Position numbers and translations under genes: made by a program. From Diadophis punctatus similis (Eukaryota; Chordata; Lepidosauria; Squamata; Dipsadidae), in assembly GCA_023053685.1 (NCBI GenBank), contig JALIGW010000010.1:8036596-8100595 (forward strand): a stretch of 64,000 nt of DNA, written 5' to 3'. The notes below the pieces were generated by a model that searched no databases, had not been told where the DNA came from, and saw only the letters and a list, made by a program, of their open reading frames with translations. This document shows positions 9,788 through 19,357 of the stretch, piece after piece. Every line of letters starts with the position of its first letter. Positions within the stretch are counted from its first letter, which is position 1.

Positions 9788-9804
9788 CTCCCTGGTGGTT
9801 AAAA

Positions 9805-10588
9805 ATGACAAGTATTACAAATTTAACAAAGATTGGGACGGGGAGAAAACAGGTAGTCCAGTCCACATTGGCTATTTCAAGTCCTCCTGGTCAAAGATCG
9901 ATAGAAGACATGGTGACTAACGAAAGATCTAATTCATTTAAAGACTTACAGGCTAGGCTGCAAAAAATGCAAGATGCAATGACAAAGAATCATGAAGATC
10001 TGAAAAGGGAGATAGGAGAGGTAAGAAGCGATACGAGAGAGCTCAAAGAAAAAATACAATCGATGGATGGAAAATTTGAAACCTTCCAACATCAAATTAT
10101 GAGAAATGAACAAAAACTACAAGAGATGGAAGAAAGAATGGGGAAGGAGGGGAAAAGAGTGGACAAAATGAATGAGAGGTTGATGCAAGCAAATAAAGAA
10201 CTGGAGACTACTGTTATCTTGCTAGAGTCTGAGAAAGTGGCACATTATCTGCGCTTCCAAAATTTTATCTGCGCTTCCAAAATTGCCAGAGATGATGACG
10301 GAAATATTGGCGAAGACTTTAGGAATTGGAAAGGAAGAAATGTTAATCGAAATGTATGAGATTTACCGAATGCACACTAATTATGCCAAATGACATAATT
10401 TACCAAAAGAAGTCCACATCAGATTTGTTAAAAAATCAATTAGAGACGAAATTCTTCATAGAACCAGAGATGACCCCATAGAACATAGAGGAAGGCAATT
10501 AATGGTGCTGAAACTGGTGCCGAGGAGAGTGAGAGAGCTGAGAAGGCCATATCAATTTTTGACCTCCAAACTGATTAGACATAATATT
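9805..10588 (+). pseudogene. L1 ORF1, 5' part (split by Gypsy insertion)
   Basis: The start ATG at 9805 opens a 184-codon frame with a long heptad-rich coiled coil (about residues 40-150), as in the trimerising stalk of L1 ORF1 nucleic-acid chaperones. Near residue 150 the HYLRFQN motif begins the RNA-binding domain. A 20-bp tandem duplication (10247-10266 repeated from 10267) then shifts the frame. The domain continues in another frame through an RPYQFLTSKLIRHNI segment to 10588. The Gypsy element was inserted exactly there; the remainder of ORF1 resumes at 18835. Confidence 0.85.
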
Positions 10589-11406
10589 TGTCAAAGCATC
10601 ATTTGACACGTTTTTACTCAGAAGACTACGGAAGGGGAGGGGGTGTAAGGATTGCCTCTCCGTCTAACTTAAGAAAGCTTCTGAGTCAAGTATTTCAAAA
10701 GGATCTTTTATTAAGCAGATGTGAAAGCATTCCATTCAAAGCAACGTCTGAATACCCTTAGGCAAAGCAGTTAGAGTTAAAGCAGTAGAGACCCCTCCCC
10801 ATTAGCCAGAATTAACAGCCTGGCCAATACGCAGGTGTGAAAAGGTTTTCTTTAATCCACTGCTCTGGGAACCAGATGAACATACATTTCCCAGAACCTC
10901 TTTCCATTCCCACTTCAAGTGAAATATCCACATTGCCCCTCATAAACCATCTCCCAGGATGAAGAGATCTCAAGATGCTTGGCGCTAGGACATACGTTGT
11001 AAAACATCAGTTGATACAGGCAATGCTAATAAATCAACCCCAAGACCCCCCCCTTCTCTCAACTGAATGGCAGAGTCACTCTTTTGGGATTCTGACAGGG
11101 GGATTCTATGAGGGAGAAATGTTAGAGATAGCACATTCTTGGTTAGTTCCCCAAGGTCATCCTTTGTCCAACACCTGCAGGAAGCTGGGAGAAGAAATTA
11201 CCATGCTGGCAGAAGATGAGTGGCCAACGTGATGGGGGTGGGGAACAAGGGGTGCCAACTTCTTACTGGGTGGGAACGTGGGTGGAAAGTTAGATTTGGG
11301 TTTCTCCACTTAAGTGCCAACATGGTCTCTGCATTAAATTGGAACTTTGGTGAACTTTTTTCCTTGGACTCTGATTTCTGCTCGGGTGCTATTTGGAACC
11401 GTGCCA
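10589..11406 (+). repeat. Gypsy 5' LTR, split by a solo LTR
   Basis: Without the 454-bp insertion and its duplicated 5 bp this LTR is 359 bp, against 364 for the 3' LTR. The gap is largely a short CCCAGT-type indel near 11233. By eye the two LTRs differ at about a dozen positions. Confidence 0.87.
10644..11097 (-). mobile_element. Solo LTR (454 bp) inserted in the Gypsy 5' LTR
   Basis: The insertion starts TGTAAGGATT and ends TTCTGACA, with a 5-bp GGGGG duplication at 10639-10643 and 11098-11102. Orientation is taken from a reverse-strand AATAAA (complement of TTTTATTAAG near 10706) about 65 bp from its 3' end. No internal retroviral sequence is present, so it is a recombined solo LTR of an endogenous retrovirus-like or other LTR element. 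In copy 2 a poly-C run inside it is one base longer. Confidence 0.8.
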
Positions 11407-11519
11407 TTAACCCAAATCTCATTTAAAACTTGCCCAGCTACCCCAATTGACAGGGCACTGGTCGGGGTCCTGGGCCCCAGCTCCGACCCGACGCTGGGCG
11501 GTGCGAAGACTCAGGGAAG

Positions 11520-11831
11520 ATGGAGAAGGAGGAGAAAGCAACTGGGGATCCTGTAAGGGACAAGACGGAGGAATACATCAGAAGCCTCTACTCTCCCTCC
11601 CCGGCGTTCGTGGAGGCCAGGGAGTCCACGGAGAGAGAATGCCAGTTGGGGGCATGGAGCAAGCTACTGGCCCCTGAGCCTCTCTCTCAGCTGGAGCGGA
11701 CCCCACTAGGAGCCATTGGGGGCTTGAGGCTGGAGCAGCCCTTGGCCCCGAATGGGGGCAGCCGAGAACCACGCTCGCGGGGCGCTCCGAAGATGAGGGA
11801 TCCCAGTCAGGCTCCCACGCTCACTCGCTGA
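11520..11831 (+). pseudogene. Possible first ORF or gag leader of Gypsy, 103 codons
   Basis: This frame starts in a purine-rich context downstream of the 5' LTR and has a charged N-terminus (MEKEEKATGDPV) and a proline/arginine-rich C-terminus. I do not recognise a domain. Its location suggests the N-terminal Gag region. It could equally be chance coding capacity in a GC-rich leader. All three copies are identical in this stretch by translation. Confidence 0.35.
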
Positions 11832-11921
11832 CGGACCTTCGTGATCGGTTTGGACACCTAAGCGTGAGTTGGACAACCCCCCTCAGGAATTGAAGCCCCA
11901 AAGTGGAACCTGGCCCAGCCC

Positions 11922-12270
11922 GTGTTCTCTTTCCCAGAAGGACCTCGAGCCTCCCAGCAAAGTGGGATTGCCGCCTCTTTTCACACCACTGCGAGTGGGA
12001 CCCCAGGAAGTCTTCCCACCGGGCCACCTCCCAGTTGGGAGTCACGCTACCCCTCCCCAAAACCAACCCACCAACAGGGGGGCGGGAAGCCCCAGTGGTG
12101 GCAAACGGGAGGAGAAAGAGCACCAGCTCCAACACCACAGCCAAGCTTCGGAGCCATGCCACTGTGGCAAGCCCCACCGGGATGGGGGTTCTTTCCCGGA
12201 GTGGGGTGGCCGCAATACCAGTGGACCCTGGAGTACTGTTGTGTCCCAGCACGGAGACCCCTCAGAAATG
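11922..12270 (+). pseudogene. Proline/glycine-rich region of Gypsy, probably Gag
   Basis: The frame from 11922 encodes a low-complexity Pro/Gly/Trp-rich stretch (for example PLWQAPPGWGFFPG). No defined domain is visible. It runs into non-coding sequence shortly before the LINE fragment at 12361. Alternative frames on both strands are also open because of the high GC content, so the coding assignment is weak. Confidence 0.3.
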
Positions 12271-12360
12271 ACGCACACCCAACTGTTTGCAAACAATACT
12301 ATTTTACTACTAATAAATATTCTTAGTAGTTATGTTTTAAAGTCCATGAAGAACAGAAAA

Positions 12361-13068
12361 GCCATACTTGGAGAAGGAGGCGCTACTCACGGTCACTCAT
12401 GCTCTTGTCACCTCCCGATTGGATTACTGCAATGCGCTCTACATGGGCCTACCCTTGAAGAGTATTCAGAGACTTCAGTTGGTGCAAAATGCGGCTGCGC
12501 GTGCTGTGGTGGGTGTGCCAAGGTTCACCCATGTTACACCTATACTCCGCCAGCTGCATTGGTTGCCCATCCGTCTCCGGGTACAATTCAAGGTGTTGAT
12601 CATCATCTTTAAAGCCCTTCATGGCTTAGGACCAGGTTACCTTCGGGACCGCATTCTGCCTCATACTTCCCTTCGACCAGTTAGGGCCCATAGAGTGGGC
12701 CTCCTCCAGGTCCCGTCAGCCAAACAATGCCGGCTGGCGGGCCCTAGGGGGAGGGCCTTCTCTGGGGGGGGCATGCTCTGGAACCAACTTCCCCCAGAGA
12801 CCCAAACCATCCCCACCCTGCTGGCCTTCCGAAAAGCCGTTAAGACATGGCTCTTCCTGCAGGCAGGGGGGGGAGACTAGTTCCACCTGAGCTCTCCTCT
12901 GGTATGTTTGATGGTAATTATTTTTTTAACTTTTTAAATGTTTTAATTCTGTTTTTAACCGTGGTTTATTATTCAGTGTACTTATACAATGTTGTATGCC
13001 GCTCTGAGTCCCTCTGGAGTAGGGCGGCATAGAAGAACCAATAATAAATAAATAAATAAAAATAAAAG
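12361..13068 (+). mobile_element. L2/CR1-type LINE 3' fragment
   Basis: The C-terminal 160 or so codons of the same LINE family found at 19151-22939 are readable from 12368 (for example TSRLDYCNALYMGLP and LHWLPIRLRVQFKVL). A 3' UTR with the GCCGCTCTGAGTCC...GGGCGGCAT hairpin and an AAAT tail follows. A weak AAAAG target duplication is possible at 12357-12361 and 13064-13068. Two poly-G runs vary in length between copies and change where the frame ends: 170, 221 and 158 codons in copies 1, 2 and 3. Confidence 0.82.
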
Positions 13069-13093
13069 ATTCTTTTTTCAGAAAGTCCAATAC

Positions 13094-13618
13094 TGTTGCT
13101 TCTTAAGAATTGGCCAAAATTCAAACTCCCAAAGAAAACAGGCAATTAGTTCCTCAGTTATCAGTAACTCACAGAAGTTGGCAGAAAGCCTGGAATTAAT
13201 TATTTCACGAACCGAAAATCCAGAAGTCAAAGCCGTAGATTCAAAGAGCAGCAAAACATGGTAAGAGAAATCCAACAAGTTGTTTCCAGTGTCAGCTTCA
13301 GCGTGCTGAAGCCTTAAATAGCCTCAGGGCGTGGCCAATTAGCCTGCAGCTCTACATGCGAGGAGACCTCCTCCTGCAGAGCCAGTCTCGCCTGCTAGCT
13401 GCCCTGCATCAAGCAGAGGCTCCTCCTCTTCTCCTGAGTCAGTCAGCTCCAACTGAGGAGGTGCAGAAGGCCCTGGTTGGCTTTCAGCCTCTGGCACCGA
13501 GTCCTCCTCGCTATCGGACTCAGGTGCCAGGTGCACAGGATGATAGTGCCGTGCCACAGTCAGCTCTTGGTCCTCTGGATCCATGACCAGCTGCACGGGA
13601 TGCGGGCAAGCCACAACA
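13094..13618 (-). mobile_element. Second solo LTR-like insertion (525 bp)
   Basis: The segment begins TGTTG and ends CAACA, with imperfect flanking AATAC/GATAC (13089-13093 and 13619-13623). On the minus strand a TATTTAAG TATA-like box lies about 290 bp from the right end, which sets the orientation. The GC-rich 5' half encodes an acidic minus-strand frame (13614-13339), probably fortuitous. The mismatch in the duplication and the lack of a clear polyadenylation signal keep this tentative. Confidence 0.5.
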
Positions 13619-13789
13619 GATACCCCCTACAACCATTCTCCATGCCTGTGATGGGGCAGCGCAGTCGGGCCCTACATTGCCAGTATCAGCCGCACCAGCC
13701 CCTCCCCAAGGGGGGAGTTGAGCCAACAGATGCATCATGGAGGGGCCCAGATAGGATGACCTCTGCCACAAGCCGTTGCTCTGCTGGCC

Positions 13790-14221
13790 ACAGCTGGGCT
13801 AGCCGCCCCCCCTCAGCCTCAGGAGGCCACCCCACAGTTCCGAGCCACGTTCGATGGGCACCCGACTAAACTAGCCTACTTCCTCCACCGGGTGTTAGTA
13901 TACATCGACGAATACCGAGTGCTGTTCCAAACAAATAGGCAGCTGATCGATCAGCTAACCAAGGGGATGAATGACAGGGAAGCAGCAGAGTATGTGGCCG
14001 AGCTCCACGATGAAGTGGCCCCTGAGTTAAATGACCTGGACGACTTCGTCCAGCTAATGAGGATCAGATTTCGTGATGAGGCCCAACAGGCAGATGCAGA
14101 GGCCCAGATCAAAAAGCTGAAGCAAGCGGGATGCCCAGTGAAGGAACTGGTGTGGGAGTTTAGAAGAGCAGCAGGGAAAGTGCGGGACTGGCCCGAGTGG
14201 CTCTTGGTGCACACATTTTGA
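13790..14221 (+). pseudogene. Gypsy Gag, capsid-like region (decayed)
   Basis: The frame reads through a Pro/Gln-rich lead (from 13790) into FDGHPTKLAYFL, a hallmark of Gag in sushi-type Gypsy elements. A helical domain follows (residues in DEYRVLF and the LNDLDDFVQLM segment). It stops at TGA 14219-14221, after which the homologous sequence continues (DPELKKACK), then shifts frame. Gag would form the particle that packages the element RNA. Upstream coding sequence is separated from this part by the LINE fragment and the LTR-like insertion. Confidence 0.75.
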
Positions 14222-14418
14222 GATGCACTAGATCCGGAGCTGAAGAAAGCATGTAAAATCCAGGGGGGTCCCGTGCCGAGTCCAAGAGTGGTACTCCACT
14301 GCCATTGCTCTGGACCACATGGTCAGAGTCAGAAAGGAGACCCCGCCGGACCGGACCACTAGAAGGCCACCGGGCCGCAGGATCCCCCCTAGACCGGCAG
14401 TGATCCCACACTGAATCG

Positions 14419-15111
14419 ATGAGGGGAGTGAAGTGTTATAGGTGTGGCCAAGCCAGCCACCATACGACCGAGTGCCTAGCGCCAGCCCCCAGCCCTCTGC
14501 CAAGGGCCAGGCCACCTCCTGCTCCCAAAAGAAAGCTGGCTAAGCCGCCCGAACTGGGGCGGTTGGCCCTGCAACTGAAGGGGCCCCCTCCCCCTCCTGA
14601 TGACAATGAAACATCACCAGCGGGAGAATCGGCCCCTCTGTGGGAAGAAGGGGTCGACGAGGAAGAGGATCCGATGGTGAGTGCAGCGGTTCGCCCCTTT
14701 CATATAAAAGCCAAAATTACAGTGCCCGAGACGGGGAAGGAAGGGGGAGTAGATGCCATAATCGACACGGGCTGTTCGGGGTGCCTAATCAGCAAGATAG
14801 TGGTAGATAAACTGGGGATTCGCACTAGGCCCCTAGCCAGCCCCATCTGATTCCAACAGCTGGATGGGTCGTTAGTTGGGGGGGTTCCCACCACCCTACT
14901 AACTCAGGCAGTAAAATTGAAGTTTGGGTGGCACCAAGAGCAAATTCAATTCATAGTAGCCCCCAAGATGTCAGAAGCCATCATTCTGGGTCTGGCATGG
15001 CTAGACAAGTGGACCCCCACCATAAGATGGGAGGATGGGTATTGGAAGCTCAATGTACACATCGGCCTGACACCTCCTCTAGAGAGCCCAATGCAGCGGG
15101 AAAAGTTCATG
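14419..15111 (+). pseudogene. Gypsy zinc knuckle and aspartic protease (decayed)
   Basis: Near the start is a CCHC zinc knuckle, CYRCGQASHHTTEC (Cys6, Cys9, His14, Cys19 from 14419), which binds RNA in the Gag nucleocapsid. A proline-rich linker follows and then the protease active-site triad DTG at residues 116-118. The frame ends at TGA 14848-14850, but the same frame continues beyond it to the ILGLAWL segment, a conserved part of the protease fold near 14980. Homology ends at about 15111, where LINE sequence begins. Reverse transcriptase is absent. Confidence 0.82.
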
Positions 15112-15811
15112 CATGGGGGGGTGACCGAATCTGAGCGACTTTATCCAACAGAAACTCAGCAAATTCCTCAGCTCTGCCTTGTAAGTGTTCCTCGCTCCCC
15201 CCTTTTCCAAGGAGGGGGCGAGTCACCCTAAACAAGGCGGCTGGACGAGAATCTGCGGACGCAATAAGAGCGGAAAGATAGGATCGTCTTGCCGCCCTTA
15301 TCGCCACTAAATAAGATCTGATGTAAATTCTTAATAGTGTTCGGTCAGACTCGGTCTTCCTGGTTCTCCAGCGGCGCTCCAGACGTCTCTTCTGGCGTTT
15401 CATCTCCCGGAGCTCCTCGGTAAACCAGGGAGCTTTCTGGGATCCACTGCCACGGAGAGGTCGCTTAGGCGCAATTCGGTCTAAAGCCCCTGATGCTGCG
15501 GTGTTCCAAGCAGCCACCAGGGAGTCAGCCGAATTGTGTACCAGGATTTCAGGTATTTCCCCAAGTTCCCTCTGGAATCCTTCCGGCTCCATTAGGCGCC
15601 TGGGCGGAACCACCTAGTCGGTCCCGCCTCCCTGCGGGGGAGGAATGGGGTTGTGAAATCCAGCCTCAGTAGGAAATGATCTGACCATGACAGTGGGGTG
15701 ATGACTATGTCCCTTATCTTCAGATCATCTCTCCACTGCCCCGAAAGAAACACTAGGTCAAGCGTGTGACCACCCTCATGAGTCAGACCCTGAATTACTT
15801 GGGTCAGGCCC
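15112..15811 (-). mobile_element. L2/CR1-type LINE fragment A (endonuclease end and linker)
   Basis: On the minus strand this covers the endonuclease C-terminus (HTLDLVF; SWSDHF), the linker and the start of the pre-RT region up to DKVAQIR. It is truncated on both sides: at 15811 it meets fragment B in opposite orientation, and at 15112 it meets Gypsy protease sequence. A frame break lies near 15600. In copy 2, CG at 15742-15743 has become CA (40039). Confidence 0.8.
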
Positions 15812-16925
15812 ATGGTTTACATGAAACCGCTGGGGGAGATCATCCGCAGATATGGGGTGTGTTTTCACCAGTACGCTGATGACACCCAGCTGTACATCAC
15901 CACCCCGTCTGAATTCAGTGAGGCAGTTGATGTAATGTGCCGGTGCCTGGACAACGTTAGGATCTGGATGGGGAGGAACAGACTCAATCCCGACAAGACT
16001 GAGTGGCTTTGGATATTGCCTCCTAAGGACTATGACAACTGTCCCTCCTTGGCTTTCGAGGGAGCAAAACTGACCCCCTCGGATCAGGCCCGCAACTTGG
16101 GGGTCCTCCTAGATCAACAGCTAAAATTAGACCACCATCTTTCTGCTGTGGCTAGGGGGGCCTTTGCACAGGTTCGCCTGGTGCACCAGCTGCGGCCATA
16201 CTTGGAGAAGGAGGCTCTACTCACGGTCACTCATGCCCTTGTCACCTCGCATTTGGACTACTGCAATGCGCTCTACATGGGGCTACCCTTGAAGAGTATC
16301 CGGAGACTTCAGTTGGTGCAAAATGCGGCTGCGCGTGCTGTGGTGGGTGTGCCAAGGTACACCCACGTGACACCGATACTCCGCCAGCTGCATTGGTTGC
16401 CCATCGGTCTCCAGGTCCAATTCAAGGTGTTGATCACCATCTTTAAAGCCCTTCATGGCTTAGGACCAGGATATCTTCGGGACCGCATTCTGCCTCATAC
16501 TTCCCTCCGACCGGTTAGGGCCCACAGAGTTGGCCTCCTCCAGGTCCCGTCGGCCAAGCAATGCCGGCTGGCGGGCCCCAGGGGGAGAGCCTTCTCTGTG
16601 GCCGGCCCCGTGCTCTGGAACCAACTACCCCCAGAGACCCGGACCATCCCCACTCTGCTGGCTTTCCGAAAAGCCGTTAAGACATGGCTTTTCCTGCAGG
16701 TGGGGGGGACAGCTTAATCCACTCGAGCTTACCCCCCAAGTATGTATGGTGTTGAATGGATGTTGTTGTTTTAATACTGTTTTTAAATTTTGTACTTGTT
16801 TTTTAACTATATGTAATTTTGATTATTCTTGTATCTTTCCCTGTTGTACGCCGCCCTGAGTCCTTCGGGAGTTGGGCGGCATATAAGAATAACAAAATAA
16901 ATAAATAAATAAATAAATAAATAAA
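15812..16925 (+). mobile_element. L2/CR1-type LINE fragment B (RT C-terminal half, inverted)
   Basis: A 301-codon open frame starts exactly at YMKPLGEII, keeps the YADD catalytic motif, and runs through the C-terminal region to a 3' UTR with the GGGCGGCATA hairpin and an AAAT tail at 16896-16925. Its 5' edge is, to about one nucleotide, the complement of the edge of fragment C at 16926. The two halves therefore come from one element whose 3' half was turned round. Confidence 0.82.
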
Positions 16926-17955
16926 TGTTAAACAGGATGGGCGAGAGAACCGACCCCTGAGGCACCCCACATTACAGGGGCCTAGGGGACGATCTCTGCC
17001 CTCCTGTTAACACCGACTGCATCCTATCAGTGAGATAATAGGAGAACCACCGCAAAACGGTGCCTCCCACTCCCAACTCGAGGAGACGATGCAGAAGGAT
17101 ACCATGGTCGATGGTATCGAAAGCCGCTGAGAGGTCAAGTAGCACCAGGATGGAGGAATTCCCCCCATCCCGGGCCCGCCAGAGATCATCCATCAGAGCG
17201 ACCAAGGCCGTTTCTGTACTGTAGCCGCGCCTGAAACCCGACTGATAGGGATCTAGATGATCTGTTTCATCCAGAAGTTGCAGAAGCTGAGTAACCACCA
17301 CCTTCTCCACAACTTTCCCTAAAAAAGGTAAGTTGGAGACCGGACGATAGTTCTTCAAGTCAGCTGGATCCAGGGAAGGCTTCTTCAGGAGGGGTCTCAC
17401 CACCGCAGCTTTTAACAACTGCGGTATGGATCCCTCCCTCAAAGAAGCGATGACCACCGCCTGGATCCAGCCACGTGCCACCTCCCTGCTGGCCAAAACC
17501 AACCAGGAGGGGCACGGGTCCAATAAACAGGTGGAGGTACCCATCGCCCCCACAGCTCTGTCCACATCCTCGGGAGAAACAAGCCCAAACTCTTCCCATA
17601 ACGGTGGACTAAGACTTGCCCCTGTCAACTCCATGGACTCTGCCCGGCCAGAGTCCAGGTTCAACCGGATCTGAGCGACTTTATCTGACAGAAACTCTGC
17701 GAATTCCTCAGCTCTGCCTTGTAAGTGTTCCTCGCTCCCCCCTTTAACAAGGAGGGAGCGAGTCACCCTAAACAAGGCGGCTGGGCGAGAATCTGCGGAC
17801 GCAATAAGAGCGGAAAAATAGGATCGTTTTGCCGCCCTTATTGCCACTAAATAAGATCTGATGTAAATTCTTAATAGTGTTCGGTCAGATTCGGTTTTGC
17901 TGGCCCTCCAGCGGCGCTCCAGACGTCTCTTCTGGCGTTTCATCTCCCGGAGCTC
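16926..17955 (-). mobile_element. L2/CR1-type LINE fragment C (linker and RT N-terminal half)
   Basis: Minus-strand sequence runs from EELREMKRQKRR (17955) to LFNI (16926). It includes YRPVSNLPFLGK, motif A LLDLSAAFD and GFRRGYSTETAL. A continuous 323-codon frame is open over most of it (17943-16972). It joins Gypsy integrase sequence at 17955/17956. It overlaps fragment A in element coordinates but differs at several residues, so A and C come from different copies. Confidence 0.8.
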
Positions 17956-17969
17956 CTCCTACATCCGGC

Positions 17970-18385
17970 TGAGATTGCCCAGCAAAAAGCTAGGGCCAAA
18001 ATTCTTAGGACCTTTCCCAATAGTAAAAATAATTAACCCTGTCACAGTACAGCTTGCATTGCCATGACTATTGGGAAAAATACACCCAGTATTTCATAGC
18101 AGCTTACTGAAGCCAGTGATACGATCAAATATCAGGCCACAAACCCTTCCTCCACCACCCCCAGTGGTAATACAGGGAGAAAGGCACTATGAAGTGAAAA
18201 AAATCCTAGACTCCAGGATCTTTAGAGGCAAATTGCAGTACCTTATTCACTGGAAAGGGTACCCTTTGGCTGAATCCACATGGGTAAACAGTTGGAAAGT
18301 GAATGCAGGCAGATTAGTCAAGGATTTCCATGACAAATACCCAGATAAGCCAAAGGGCCCCCCTGGGGGAGGGAGGGGTGGTTAA
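17970..18385 (+). pseudogene. Gypsy integrase C-terminus and chromodomain (decayed)
   Basis: The frame begins in the KLGPKFLGPF motif near the integrase C-terminus, meets TGA at 18065-18067, and is open again from 18071. It includes GKIHPVFHSSLLKP, then a chromodomain of about 55 residues (HYEVKKILDSR; LQYLIHWKGYPLAESTW; LVKDFHDKYP). A chromodomain at the end of integrase marks the chromovirus branch of Gypsy elements and is thought to guide integration to modified chromatin. The catalytic core of integrase is lost. Confidence 0.87.
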
Positions 18386-18470
18386 GATCGTCAACTTAAT
18401 CCCCTGTGCTCTCACTCTCACTCTCTTTTGTTTATTGATAGGAGACATTTTTCTCATGAAGGGAGGCACC

Positions 18471-18834
18471 TGTCAAAGCATCATTTGACACGTTTCTACT
18501 CAGAAGACTATGGAAGGGGGGGGGATTCTATGAGGGAGAAATGTTAGAGATAACACATTCTTGGTTAGTTCCCCAAGGTCATCCTTTGTCCAACACCTGC
18601 AGGAAGCTGGGAGAAGAAATTGCCATGCTGGCAGAAAATGAATGGCCAACGTGACCCAGTTGGGGGTGGGGAACAAGGGGTGCCAACTTCCTACTGCGTG
18701 GGAACGTGGGTGGAAAGTTAGATTTGGGTTTCTCCACTTAAGTGCCAACATGGTCTCTGCATTAAATTGGAACTTTGGTGAACTTTTTGCCTTGGACTCT
18801 GATTTCTGCTCGGGTGCTATATGGAACCGTGACA
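18471..18834 (+). repeat. Gypsy 3' LTR
   Basis: This 364-bp LTR is uninterrupted, starting TGTCAAAGCATC and ending CCGTGACA. It shows the pre-insertion form of the site (a plain poly-G stretch at about 18515) where the solo LTR landed in the 5' LTR. Confidence 0.88.
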
Positions 18835-19150
18835 ATATTAACTTTAGATGGCTGACGCCAGAGGGGATAATGATTTCGTGGCAGGAAAAAGAGTTAGAAT
18901 AGATACGGTCAAAAAAGCAGAGGCATTTTATAATAGGAATTTCAGAGATAGGAGGAAGAACAGAAAATAATGAAGAAAGACTTAATGAACCAAAAGAAAT
19001 CAGAACGATAAGGGCAACGACCTAAATATAAGTAGAGCAGGACTGGAAGAGACTAAGATCCTATCTCTGAACATTAATAGTTTGAATTCCTCTCTAAAAA
19101 GGATTTTTTAAAAAAATAAACTATATAAAATGAAAGTAGACATAATAGTA
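18835..19150 (+). pseudogene. L1 ORF1 3' end and start of ORF2
   Basis: Directly after the Gypsy target duplication the L1 ORF1 frame resumes with FRWLTPEGIMISWQ. It shifts by one base near 18898 and ends at a TAA after RRKNRK (near 18970). From about 19045 the sequence ETKILSLNINSLNS and then KVDIIVL matches the beginning of the L1 ORF2 endonuclease, but stops lie between. The L2/CR1-type LINE tail begins immediately afterwards at 19151, so ORF2 is cut after about 35 codons. Confidence 0.78.
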
Positions 19151-19357
19151 TTATTTATTTATTTATTTATTTATTTTGTTATTCTTATATGCCGCCCAAC
19201 TCCCGAGGGACTCGGGGCGGCTTACAGCAGGGAAAAATACAAGAATAAACAAAAAATTACATAAGATTTAAAAACAAATACGAAAATTTAAAACAATTAT
19301 TTAAAACAGCAACATCCATTCGACACATACATACTTGGGGGGTGGGCTCAGGTGGAA

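Larger units (their letters stand above)
6862..9790 (-). mobile_element. L1 LINE, 3' part on minus strand
   Basis: Reading leftwards from 9790 the element shows the ORF2 C-terminus, a short 3' UTR and a poly-A tail (the T-rich run at 6862-6884, broken by single C residues). The 3' UTR is interrupted by the fold-back element at 7086-8452. At about 9790 it abuts, head to head, an L1 5' region on the plus strand. That is the geometry of a twin-primed (5'-inverted) L1 insertion, although two independent insertions are also possible. Confidence 0.8.
10589..18834 (+). mobile_element. Gypsy (chromovirus-like) LTR retrotransposon, 8.2 kb, nested in L1
   Basis: Two LTRs (10589-11406, enlarged by an insertion, and 18471-18834) start TGTCAAAGC and end CA. 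The target duplication ATATT is present at 10584-10588 and 18835-18839, and the interrupted L1 ORF1 frame continues across it. Inside are decayed gag, zinc-knuckle plus protease, and integrase C-terminus plus chromodomain regions. Reverse transcriptase, RNase H and most of integrase are missing; rearranged LINE pieces occupy that place (15112-17955). A GAAGGGAGG purine tract sits just before the 3' LTR. The element cannot move on its own. Confidence 0.88.

Noticed and set aside
11869..12612. 247-codon plus-strand frame with Pro/Ser-rich product
   Set aside because: It runs from Gypsy leader into the LINE fragment in the wrong frame for that LINE, so it is a composite without biological continuity.
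13339..13614. Acidic 91-codon minus-strand frame
   Set aside because: Sits inside an LTR-like segment whose boundaries (TGTTG...CAACA) explain it better; low-complexity GC-rich sequence.
16896..16925. AAAT microsatellite as an independent feature
   Set aside because: It is the 3' tail of LINE fragment B, as are the runs at 6531-6566, 13040-13068 and 19151-19176.
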